A DNA stretch of 64,000 nucleotides. Source: Corynebacterium sp. (GTDB lineage Bacteria; Actinomycetota; Actinomycetes; Mycobacteriales; Mycobacteriaceae). Shown here piece by piece: positions 9,060 to 15,911 of this stretch (positions are counted from its first letter, which is position 1; every line of letters starts with the position of its first letter). Where the stretch lies: positions 31,047 through 95,046 of the forward strand of contig NZ_JALAGU010000052.1 of the NCBI RefSeq assembly GCF_022712275.1, written 5' to 3'. Under the pieces are notes generated by a model, which was given only the letters and a program-made list of their open reading frames with translations, had not been told where the DNA came from and made no database searches. The position numbers were made by a program, and so were the translations under genes.

Positions 9060-9860
9060 ATGACCACCGCAACCCGGACCACGGCTCTCGCCCGCGCCGA
9101 GACCCTCCAGTTCGCGCGCAACCGCACCCTGCTCATCAACGCCGCTGTCTTCCCTCTCGGCTTCGGTCTCGTGATGTTCTTCGTCACCAGGGCGACCGAT
9201 GATGCCGGTATCGCGGACGCCGCAGCCATCGCCCTGGAGTACTTCCTGGTTTTCGCCCTGATGTTCGTGCAGTTCTACACGGTGCTGTCGATGGCCACGA
9301 CCCGTCGCGATGAGGGTGTGATGAAACGGCTGCGTACCGGAGAGGCCCGGGACGCCGAGATCCTCGGAGCCTTCTCCTTCCCCGGTGCTGTCCTCACGGT
9401 CGTGTTCACCGTCGTCATGGCCGTGGCCCTCGTCCTCCTCGGTGCACCGGGGCCGGTGAATGTGCTCCCGGTCATCGTCGCCGTCCTGCTCGGACTCGCC
9501 GTCTGCACCGGCCTGGCACTGGTCACCAGTGGTATGACGAAGAACGCGGAGGCCGCGCAGATCACCTCATTGCCCGTGATGATCCTCATGTTCGCCTCGA
9601 TGGGCAGCATCCGCCAGATGTTCCCCGACAGCGTCAACAGCGTCATCGAACGCACCCCGTTCGCCCTGGTCTTCGACCTTTCCCAGTACGGCTGGGCCGG
9701 CAACACCATGACCCAGCGCATCGCCGATGACGGTGCTGCCCCGCTGGACTTCACCGGCGTCCTCGGTGAGACCTGGCCGATGATGATCCTGCTGGCCGCC
9801 TGGGCGGTCATCTGCCTGTGGGCAGGCGCGAAGTGGGTGAAGTGGGACGTCCGGAGCTGA
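9060..9860 (+). CDS. ABC-2 type transporter permease
   Basis: 266 residues from the ATG at 9060, chosen because AAAAGGAA lies 6-12 nt upstream; an earlier in-frame ATG at 9012 overlaps the ATPase gene and lacks a ribosome site. Six hydrophobic segments, arranged as in ABC-2 permeases: TLLINAAVFPLGFGLVMFFV, then FLVFALMFVQFYTVLSMAT, then a long central pair around GAVLTVVFTVVMAVALVLL, and a last helix PMMILLAAWAVICLWAG. It pairs with the ATPase encoded just upstream to form an exporter. A two-component pair follows immediately. Confidence 0.88.
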   Translation: MTTATRTTALARAETLQFARNRTLLINAAVFPLGFGLVMFFVTRATDDAGIADAAAIALEYFLVFALMFVQFYTVLSMATTRRDEGVMKRLRTGEARDAEILGAFSFPGAVLTVVFTVVMAVALVLLGAPGPVNVLPVIVAVLLGLAVCTGLALVTSGMTKNAEAAQITSLPVMILMFASMGSIRQMFPDSVNSVIERTPFALVFDLSQYGWAGNTMTQRIADDGAAPLDFTGVLGETWPMMILLAAWAVICLWAGAKWVKWDVRS

Positions 9861-9874
9861 CAGGAACTGACACA

Positions 9875-11047
9875 ATGGGTGCCGTGAATCCCTTCCGGAT
9901 GTGGCGTGACCTCGACGGCGGCGCGAAACTCGCCGTCTACACACGGCTGTCGCTCGAGGCGATGGTCGTGTTCTTCGGCCTGTACATGGTGGTCGTCGTC
10001 GCCTTCGTGCCCGGCGAGGTCAACAGTGACGTCGGTGACGTCACCCCGCCTGCCTGGCTCACCACCGTCGACAGCGTCGCGTCCCTGCTGCTCATCACCG
10101 CGGGTGTCGCCGTCCTCGAACTCCGCACCGAGTTCACCACCGCCCCTCGCCGCGACGTGCCCTGGCTGCTGCCCTCCGCGACGGTGCTCGGGGCGTCCTG
10201 CTGGTCGGCGGGGCTTCTGCTGACGCTGCTGGGGTCCGACGGGACCTCCGACGGTGGTCTGCCGCTCATCGTCGTGTCGCTGCTGATCATGCCGCTCGCG
10301 GTGATGCCGTGGCTGCCGTACCACTGGCCCGTCACCGTGGCCGCCACTGTGGTGACTGCGGTCGTTCTCGGCGAGCTCTGGTGGATGGCCCTGTTCATCC
10401 CGTTCTTCCTCATGACGACACTGCTCTCCGTGTGGACAGTGAACATCGCCAAGCAGCTCGACCGTGCCCGGATCACCGAGAGTGCACTGCAGGTCAGCGA
10501 GGAACGCCTCCGCTTCGCCCAGGAACTCCACGACACCCTCGGCCAGCGCCTCGCCGCGATCTCCGTGAAGACCGAACTCGCCCGGGCACTCGCCGTCCGC
10601 GGGGATGACCGGTTGGACGCCGAGCTCGCCGAACTGCAGTCGCTGGCGAGTGCGTCGGTCACCGAGATGCATGACGTGGTCGAGGGCTACCGCACCGTGA
10701 ACCTCTCCACCGAGATCACCGGTTCCCGGGAACTGCTGGAGTCCGCGGGCATCACCCTGACGGTCGAGGGGGATCCGACAGCGCTTCCTGGCCCGCTGCG
10801 TGAGATCGCCGCCTGGCTGGTGCGCGAGGCGACGACTAACGTGGTCAAGCACTCGGACGCCACGTGGGTGCGGCTGACCCTTGCCCCGGACACGGTGACG
10901 GTCACCAACGACGGGGTAGCGGTGGACATCGACCGGCTCTCAGGACTGGCCGGGATCCGACGCCGGGCGGAGCCGTCGGGGGCGTCACTGGTCGCTGAAC
11001 GTGACGGTAGCCTCTTCACTGTCACGCTGAGAGGAGCGGACCAATGA
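9875..11047 (+). CDS. Sensor histidine kinase, HisKA_3 (DesK/NarX-like) family
   Basis: 390 residues from ATG 9875, 9 nt after AGGAA. The N-terminal half has five or six membrane helices with short loops and no large extracellular domain, suggesting it senses the membrane itself. The dimerisation box FAQELHDTLGQRLA carries phospho-acceptor His219. The ATPase domain has EATTNVVKHSDATWVRL (N box) and a short SGLAGIRRRAE (G box). The stop overlaps the response regulator start by 4 nt. It probably controls the exporter in the same operon. Confidence 0.93.
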   Translation: MGAVNPFRMWRDLDGGAKLAVYTRLSLEAMVVFFGLYMVVVVAFVPGEVNSDVGDVTPPAWLTTVDSVASLLLITAGVAVLELRTEFTTAPRRDVPWLLPSATVLGASCWSAGLLLTLLGSDGTSDGGLPLIVVSLLIMPLAVMPWLPYHWPVTVAATVVTAVVLGELWWMALFIPFFLMTTLLSVWTVNIAKQLDRARITESALQVSEERLRFAQELHDTLGQRLAAISVKTELARALAVRGDDRLDAELAELQSLASASVTEMHDVVEGYRTVNLSTEITGSRELLESAGITLTVEGDPTALPGPLREIAAWLVREATTNVVKHSDATWVRLTLAPDTVTVTNDGVAVDIDRLSGLAGIRRRAEPSGASLVAERDGSLFTVTLRGADQ

Positions 11048-11667
11048 ACACCATCACGGTTGTCGTCGTAGATGACGAGGCGCTCGTCGCCAGTTCCCTG
11101 TCCACCCTCCTCGGGCTGGAGGAGGATCTGGAGGTCCTCGCCACGCTCGGATCCGGCGAGGAGCTGCTGGACTGGTGGGATGCGGGCCACACCGCCGATG
11201 TGGTGGTCATGGACCTGCAGCTCGGCGGGATCGACGGGGTGGAGACCGCACGGCGGTTGGGGGAGAAGCCCGCCGGTACTGCAGGTGCCGCCGTGCTCAT
11301 CGTCACCAGTCACGGCCGTCCCCGTCAGCTCAAGCAGGCGCTCGCCGCCGGAGTGCCCGGGTTCGTCCGCAAGACCTCCACCGCCGCAGAGTTCGCGGCC
11401 GGGGTGCGTACCGTCCACGCCGGACGCCGCTACCTCGACCCGGACCTCGCGGCCGCGGCGATCGGTGCCGGGGAATCCCCGCTGACCGAGCGGGAGGCCG
11501 AGGTCCTCGAAGCTGCGGGACGCGGCGGATCGGTCGAACGGATCGCCGCGGAGGTGCACCTGGCGTCCGGAACGACGCGGAACTACCTCTCCGCGGCGAT
11601 GGGGAAGACCGGGGCGTCCACCCGCTTTGAGGCGTGGCGGATCGCCCGCGAGCGCGACTGGCTCTGA
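11044..11667 (+). CDS. NarL/FixJ-family response regulator
   Basis: 207 residues. Receiver domain with acidic pair VVVVDDE near residue 10, phospho-acceptor Asp57 in VVVMDLQLGGIDG, conserved Thr/Ser in LIVTSHG and Lys in GFVRKTS. The C-terminal LuxR-type helix-turn-helix is recognisable from LTEREAEVLEAAGRG and IAAEVHLASGTTRNYLS. It is translationally coupled (ATGA) to the kinase gene. A likely target is the inverted repeat at 8000-8022 before its own operon. Confidence 0.94.
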   Translation: MNTITVVVVDDEALVASSLSTLLGLEEDLEVLATLGSGEELLDWWDAGHTADVVVMDLQLGGIDGVETARRLGEKPAGTAGAAVLIVTSHGRPRQLKQALAAGVPGFVRKTSTAAEFAAGVRTVHAGRRYLDPDLAAAAIGAGESPLTEREAEVLEAAGRGGSVERIAAEVHLASGTTRNYLSAAMGKTGASTRFEAWRIARERDWL

Positions 11668-11680
11668 GGCTGACCCCGGA

Positions 11681-12427
11681 CTACTTCTTCCGGCGCATCC
11701 GGCCGCGGCGTCGCGCCATGTCCCGGGCGAGCGTCATCGGACGCTGCAGTTTGCGCTGTGCGGCCCAGGACAGGTCCTGCGTGCCGGGGAGTTTCCAGCC
11801 CCGCCAGTAGGACAGGATCATCATCCCGGCGCCGAGTGCCGGGGCGACGATCATACCGATGAACAGCACAGGGACTTCCCCGGACACCCCGGACTCGTTG
11901 ACCGACCAGATCCCCACCATCAGTGTGGCGGTCAGTGCCGCCGGGGTGGCGTAGAGCGTCGCCCCGCCGAAGATCTCCGGCACCGACCCGGTCATCACAT
12001 CCCGGATCATGCCGCCGCCGACGACGGTGAGCACCCCGAGGAACAGTGCCGAGGACCACGGGAGTCCGTTGGCCAGCGCCTTCGAGGATCCGGTCGCCGC
12101 CCAGACGCCCAGGACCACGGCGTCCCCGTGGACGCGGAAGATCTCCCATCCCCGCGAGTTCATGTGGATCGCCGTCGCCAGCACCGCGCCGACGAGTGCG
12201 AGGCCGAAATACCTCATGTCCTGCATTGCAGCCGGTGGTCCGTTGTCGATGAGCAGGTCGCGGATCATACCGCCGCCCAGGGCGGTGATGATCGCCAGGA
12301 AGATGATGCCGACGAAGTCGAAGTTGCGGGAGCGTGCGATCGTCGCGCCGATCATCCCGTAAAGCACCACACCGGTCAGGTCCAGTACCGAGTAGACCGT
12401 CCTCACTGACGGATCGACGAAGTCCAT
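11681..12427 (-). CDS. TRIC/UPF0126 family membrane protein
   Basis: 248 residues made of two homologous three-helix repeats plus a seventh helix and a basic tail. Each repeat carries the family's glycine-rich motif: ALGGGMIRDLL near residue 50 and VVGGGMIRDVM near 140. Bacterial relatives form trimeric cation channels. The ATG lies 6 nt after TACTCT on this strand (12439-12434), so the mRNA may be leaderless. It converges on the response regulator and diverges from the sulfurtransferase gene. The tail ends in an Arg/Lys cluster (RRRGRMRRKK). Confidence 0.9.
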   Translation of the reverse strand: MDFVDPSVRTVYSVLDLTGVVLYGMIGATIARSRNFDFVGIIFLAIITALGGGMIRDLLIDNGPPAAMQDMRYFGLALVGAVLATAIHMNSRGWEIFRVHGDAVVLGVWAATGSSKALANGLPWSSALFLGVLTVVGGGMIRDVMTGSVPEIFGGATLYATPAALTATLMVGIWSVNESGVSGEVPVLFIGMIVAPALGAGMMILSYWRGWKLPGTQDLSWAAQRKLQRPMTLARDMARRRGRMRRKK

Positions 12428-12519
12428 GGCGTCAGAGTATCGGAGAGTTTCGGCATCCTCAGTAGTCCCCTGCGGTCCCCGGACGGCAGAACTTTCCCCG
12501 TCCTCCTAAGATGGCGGGC

Positions 12520-13371
12520 ATGAGCCCCTTCTTTTCGGCGGACGACCTTCTCGCCGCCACCACCCGCGGCGACCGGATGATCATCCTCGACTCACACTGG
12601 GCGCCGCAGGACAACGCTTCCTGGGACGCCTACGTCTCGCAGCATATCCCCGGTGCCTTCTGGTGTGACCCCCTGCGCATGCTCGCCGGCACTCCGTCCC
12701 CGGAGACCGGACGCAACCCTCTGCCCAACCCGACGATGCTCCAGCACTTCGTCACCGACTGGGGGATTTCAGCTGGTGTGCCGGTGCGGATCTACGATTC
12801 CGGCCGGATGTTCTGGGCCGCACGTGCCTGGTGGGTGCTGCGCTGGGCGGGGGTCGACGACGTGAAGATCATCGCCGGTGGAACACCCGCGTGGGAGGCG
12901 GCCGGCGGTGACGTCGCCGGCGGAATCGGATGCCTGCGCGGACGCGGCACCTTCGAGATCTCCACCGGCGGAATGCCGACCATCGAGCTCGAGGAACTCG
13001 ACGACTGGGTCACGTCCGGCAACCTGCTTGTCGACGTCCGCGGCGAGGGACGTTTCATCGGACGCCGCGAACCCCACGACCGTCGCGCCGGGCACGTCCC
13101 GGGTGCGGTGAACTTCCCCGTCGAGCTGCTCCTGGAGACCGGTGGTGTCGCTGATCCGGAGGTCGTGGCGGAGCGACTGGCACGCCGGGGGATCGGTGGA
13201 CCGGACGGTGTCGATCCGTCGAAGGTCGCCGTCTACTCGGGGTCCGGTGTGGATTCGGCGCTGTTCCTGGCTCTCATGGAGCACGCCGGGCTGCCCGGGG
13301 CGCGCCACTTCGTCGGCGGCTGGTCTCAGTGGGCCGGCAACCGGCATCTGCCGGTGGCACTCGGTGTGTGA
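12520..13371 (+). CDS. Two-domain rhodanese-type sulfurtransferase with Ser at the catalytic Cys position
   Basis: 283 residues with two rhodanese modules, like SseA/thiosulfate sulfurtransferase: DSHW and HIPGAFWCD in the first, LLVDVRGEGRF and RAGHVPGAVNFP in the second. The active loop of the second module reads YSGSGVDS where active family members have C-x-x-G-V-T/S, so the persulfide-forming cysteine is serine (TCG). Classical transfer chemistry is therefore doubtful. ATG 12520 is preferred because TAAGAT (12507-12512) lies 7 nt upstream, suggesting a leaderless mRNA; ATG 12511 is in frame but overlaps that -10 box. Confidence 0.85.
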   Translation: MSPFFSADDLLAATTRGDRMIILDSHWAPQDNASWDAYVSQHIPGAFWCDPLRMLAGTPSPETGRNPLPNPTMLQHFVTDWGISAGVPVRIYDSGRMFWAARAWWVLRWAGVDDVKIIAGGTPAWEAAGGDVAGGIGCLRGRGTFEISTGGMPTIELEELDDWVTSGNLLVDVRGEGRFIGRREPHDRRAGHVPGAVNFPVELLLETGGVADPEVVAERLARRGIGGPDGVDPSKVAVYSGSGVDSALFLALMEHAGLPGARHFVGGWSQWAGNRHLPVALGV

Positions 13372-13431
13372 AACCCGTTAATCCGACCGTTTGTCAGGTG
13401 AACTGATCGGGGAGACCATATGCTGTCCCCC

Positions 13432-13950
13432 ATGGAACCCTTCGCCACCTCCGTTGCAGACGACGCTGCAGACACCCCCGCAGTCGTCCCCGACGGCCCC
13501 GTACTCCAGGTCGTCACCCCGATGTCCGGGACCGTGGCACCACTGGAGTCGGTCCCGGACCCCCGGTTCGCCTCCGGTGCGTTCGGGGCGGGCGTGGCCG
13601 TGATCCCGGACTACGACGTGGAACATGTCACCGTGGTCGCCCCGGTGAGTGGGGAGCTGCGGCGCCTCATGCCGCACTTCTTCCTCATCGTCACCGAGGC
13701 TGGCACCGCGGTGTACACCCAGCTCGGCATCGACACCGACATGCTCGACGGCACCGGCTTCTCCCCGCACGCCACCGAGGGGCAGCAGGTGACCGTGGGG
13801 GAGCGGATCACGACCTACGCGCCCCGTCAGCTCGGGCGCCTCGGCTTCGACCCGCTGGTGCCGGTCGTCGCCATGCAGCAGAACGTCGTGGCTACCGGTC
13901 TTCTGCCGGGTGAGCCCTGCGAACCGGGGGACGTTCTTTTCGAGTTGTAG
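13432..13950 (+). CDS. Glucose-type PTS EIIA-like protein lacking the phospho-histidine
   Basis: 172 residues. The fold signature of EIIA-Glc is complete: VTPMSGTVAPLESVPDPRF, GAGVAVIPD, VVAPVSGELRRLMPHFF, LGIDTDMLDGTGF and a G..V..GE segment. However, the phosphorylated histidine of the H-x-G-I-D-T motif is Gln (TQLGIDT). The second conserved histidine (PHFF) is kept. It is therefore unlikely to relay phosphate and may be a regulatory or degenerate paralogue. Start 13432 lies 7 nt after TATGCT (13419-13424), as in other leaderless genes here; ATG 13420 overlaps that box. No other PTS gene is in the window. Confidence 0.85.
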   Translation: MEPFATSVADDAADTPAVVPDGPVLQVVTPMSGTVAPLESVPDPRFASGAFGAGVAVIPDYDVEHVTVVAPVSGELRRLMPHFFLIVTEAGTAVYTQLGIDTDMLDGTGFSPHATEGQQVTVGERITTYAPRQLGRLGFDPLVPVVAMQQNVVATGLLPGEPCEPGDVLFEL

Positions 13951-13968
13951 ACGTGGCACACTGGGGAC

Positions 13969-14475
13969 ATGCTGCGCCGATTCACCTCCACTGCAGCGGC
14001 CTTCCTCATGCTCATCGCCATGACCAGGGTCGCCGAGCGACTCGACGCCGACTATGTCTCGGCCGTGTTCTACGGCTTCTTCGTCATCGAGCTGCTCCTG
14101 TTCATGGTCGGTGTGGTGGGCACCGAGCGTGGCTACTTCGGTCCGCGGCGCCATCCCGTCAACCGGATGTTCATCGCCTTCAGCTGGGTCGGTGTCATCG
14201 GCGCGCTGGTCACCATGGTGGTACAGGGGCCGGGTGGGGGAAATCCGTTGTGGATCGCAGTCATCAGCGGGGCATCCATGTTCACCGGTGGTATGGCGGC
14301 GGCGGTGCTGGCCGTGTCCGGCTCTCCGTGGCGCGACCTGCTGTACTCCCGGCGCTTCAACGGGGACCGTCCGGATGCCGACACGGAATCAGATGCCGTG
14401 CCGCTTCGCGATGATCCCGTGCATGGCGTCCCGCGGGAGCAGGCGGGACGCCGGAAAAGCGATACCGGCGCTTGA
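13969..14475 (+). CDS. Small membrane protein of unknown function
   Basis: 168 residues with four probable membrane helices: an N-terminal one after MLRRF, one around AVFYGFFVIELLLFMVGVV, one around MFIAFSWVGVIGALVTMVV, and one around FTGGMAAAVLAVSG. The C-terminal 40 residues are charged and hydrophilic. No family recognised. The 3' end overlaps the convergent SDR gene by 87 nt, so the last 29 codons are read on both strands and the true stop context is somewhat uncertain. Confidence 0.6.
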   Translation: MLRRFTSTAAAFLMLIAMTRVAERLDADYVSAVFYGFFVIELLLFMVGVVGTERGYFGPRRHPVNRMFIAFSWVGVIGALVTMVVQGPGGGNPLWIAVISGASMFTGGMAAAVLAVSGSPWRDLLYSRRFNGDRPDADTESDAVPLRDDPVHGVPREQAGRRKSDTGA

Positions 14476-15270
14476 ACCGGCGGCGTACAGCGGCTTCGGC
14501 CGGGGGTCGGTGACCGCCTCCATGATCTCGTCGGCGACCTCGTCGGCGGAGATGCCCTTGGCCTCGTTGGCGTTGAGGTTCTTCAGCATGGTGCCGAATT
14601 CGTCGGAGTAGGGGCCCTGTTTGTCGATGTAGACGGTGCGGCGCTGGGAAATGCCGGTGTCGATCGCACCGGGTTCCATGACGGAGACTCCGATGCCGAA
14701 GGGGCGGAGTTCCCGTCGGGCGGAGAATCCGAAGGCCTTCACCGCGGCCTTCGAGGCCCCGTAGGAACCGCGGTGGGCCAGGGGGAAGCTGCCGAGCATC
14801 GAGCCGACGAAGACGATCCGGCCGCTGCCCTGGTCACGCATGGCGGGCAGGAGCTTCTGGGTGACCTCGACCTGGCCGATGACGTTGATCTGGAACAGAC
14901 GCGTCATCGCGTCATGCGGCAGTTCCTCCAGTGGGCCGTTCTGGGACTCGCCGGCATTGTTGACCAGTACAGAGACTGTGCCTGCCCTGATCTTCTCAAG
15001 CTCACCCGGGAGCCGGTCGATGCTCGCCGGGTCGGAGAGGTCGAGGGGGACGAGGGTGACCTCCTCCGGGGTGTTCGCCACCGAGTGGAGGGACCCCGGA
15101 TTGCGCGAGGTGCCGATGACGCGGAAACCGGCTTTCACCAGAGCTGTCGCCGTGGCCCGGCCGATGCCGGAGGTGGCTCCGGTGACAAGGGCGGTGTCTC
15201 CGGGGCCGACGGTGGGCAGCTCCGGAGTGCTGAAGCGGGAGAAGGGGTTGCGGAGGCGTCGTTTCGTCAT
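14389..15270 (-). CDS. Short-chain dehydrogenase/reductase
   Basis: 293 residues from the ATG at 15270. Classical SDR features: cofactor motif TGATSGIGR near residue 32, NNAGES in strand 4, catalytic Ser in VFVGSMLGS and the Y-G-A-S-K motif. The Rossmann half prefers NAD(P). The protein is longer than the 250-residue minimum, with an N-terminal basic extension and a C-terminal segment, like SDRs acting on lipids or steroids. In-frame codons upstream of 15270 are not used: they have no ribosome site. The substrate is unknown. It overlaps the convergent small membrane protein gene. Confidence 0.88.
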   Translation of the reverse strand: MTKRRLRNPFSRFSTPELPTVGPGDTALVTGATSGIGRATATALVKAGFRVIGTSRNPGSLHSVANTPEEVTLVPLDLSDPASIDRLPGELEKIRAGTVSVLVNNAGESQNGPLEELPHDAMTRLFQINVIGQVEVTQKLLPAMRDQGSGRIVFVGSMLGSFPLAHRGSYGASKAAVKAFGFSARRELRPFGIGVSVMEPGAIDTGISQRRTVYIDKQGPYSDEFGTMLKNLNANEAKGISADEVADEIMEAVTDPRPKPLYAAGSSAGIAFPASRLLPRDAMHGIIAKRHGI

Positions 15271-15373
15271 ACTTACATTGTTACCTGCACGCGGGCTCCG
15301 GTGGGGTGAAGCCGTGGTTGCGACGGTGGTGGCGGTCGGAGGCTGACAGACGGTCACTGCGGTGGAGCGTCAG

Positions 15374-15470
15374 AAAGTGTTACCGGTTTTCATCGGTAGT
15401 ACTTTTGGCGACCTGCTTTTGGCGACCTGGGGAAATGCCGAAATGAGGTGCTGTCTCCTGGTAACACTTT
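15374..15470. repeat. Inverted repeat enclosing a 14-bp perfect tandem duplication
   Basis: AAAGTGTTACC (15374-15384) and GGTAACACTTT (15460-15470) are perfect 11-bp inverted arms. Between them CTTTTGGCGACCTG occurs twice back to back (15402-15415 and 15416-15429). The block lies between the divergent SDR gene and the glycine riboswitch. No gene is seen from 15271 to 15558. It could be an operator pair for the SDR promoter or a structured RNA element. Confidence 0.7.
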
Positions 15471-15558
15471 TCCGGGACAGGGGCGGACGGGAGTCAGAAA
15501 GGGAGCCGGTCGGGGGGGAGGTCCCGCCGTTCGACGTGTTCCACGTCACCGCACCGGT

Positions 15559-15564
15559 TATACT
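15559..15564 (+). promoter_or_regulatory. Probable -10 element for the gcv operon
   Basis: TATACT at 15559-15564, 50 nt before the riboswitch. No good -35 hexamer is seen at 16-18 nt spacing, which is common in these GC-rich actinobacteria. Confidence 0.5.
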
Positions 15565-15615
15565 GACCTCCGCACGAACTCAAGCGCGATCCACAACTGA
15601 ATGCGCCGCTCGTAA

Positions 15616-15857
15616 CCGTGGTGGGAGAGATCGGCTCTGGCGTCAGGGAAACCTGGCACCAACCGGCCGCCGTAGGAGCAAACACCTCCCCGTCAGACAC
15701 TCTCAGGCACCCGTACCGCCATGGTGAGGCAACTCTGGAAAGAGCAGGTCACCGTCGTCCGTGACCCGCCGCCGAAGGAGAAAGGCACCCTCGAAAGCAC
15801 ACCAGCGTGGTCATGCTGAAGCTCTCAGGCACCATCGACAGAGTGGGGAGGACTACC
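15616..15857 (+). promoter_or_regulatory. Tandem glycine riboswitch
   Basis: Two consecutive glycine aptamers. Aptamer 1 runs from about 15616 (CCGTGGTGGGAGAGA) to 15725, with CCGCCGTAGGAGCAAA and CTCTCAGGCACC. Aptamer 2 runs from ACTCTG (15732-15737) to its pairing partner CAGAGT (15839-15844), with GCCGCCGAAGGAGAAA and GCTCTCAGGCACC. Both carry the conserved GGAGA-type 5' strand, CCG(A)AGGAG core and CTCAGG 3' strand of the class. The following sequence to the gcvP ribosome site can pair (TGCG/CGCA around GGGGCTCAGCCC), so control may act on translation. Glycine should switch on the cleavage genes. Confidence 0.92.
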
Positions 15858-15911
15858 ATCCACAGCACCCTCCGTGCGTCGGGGCTCAGCCCTGCGCAGG
15901 AAGAAGAAGAC

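Noticed and set aside
15807..15911. Upstream in-frame extension of gcvP from ATG 15807
   Set aside because: It lies inside the second glycine aptamer; GcvP proteins begin near the RRHIGP motif coded after 15912.
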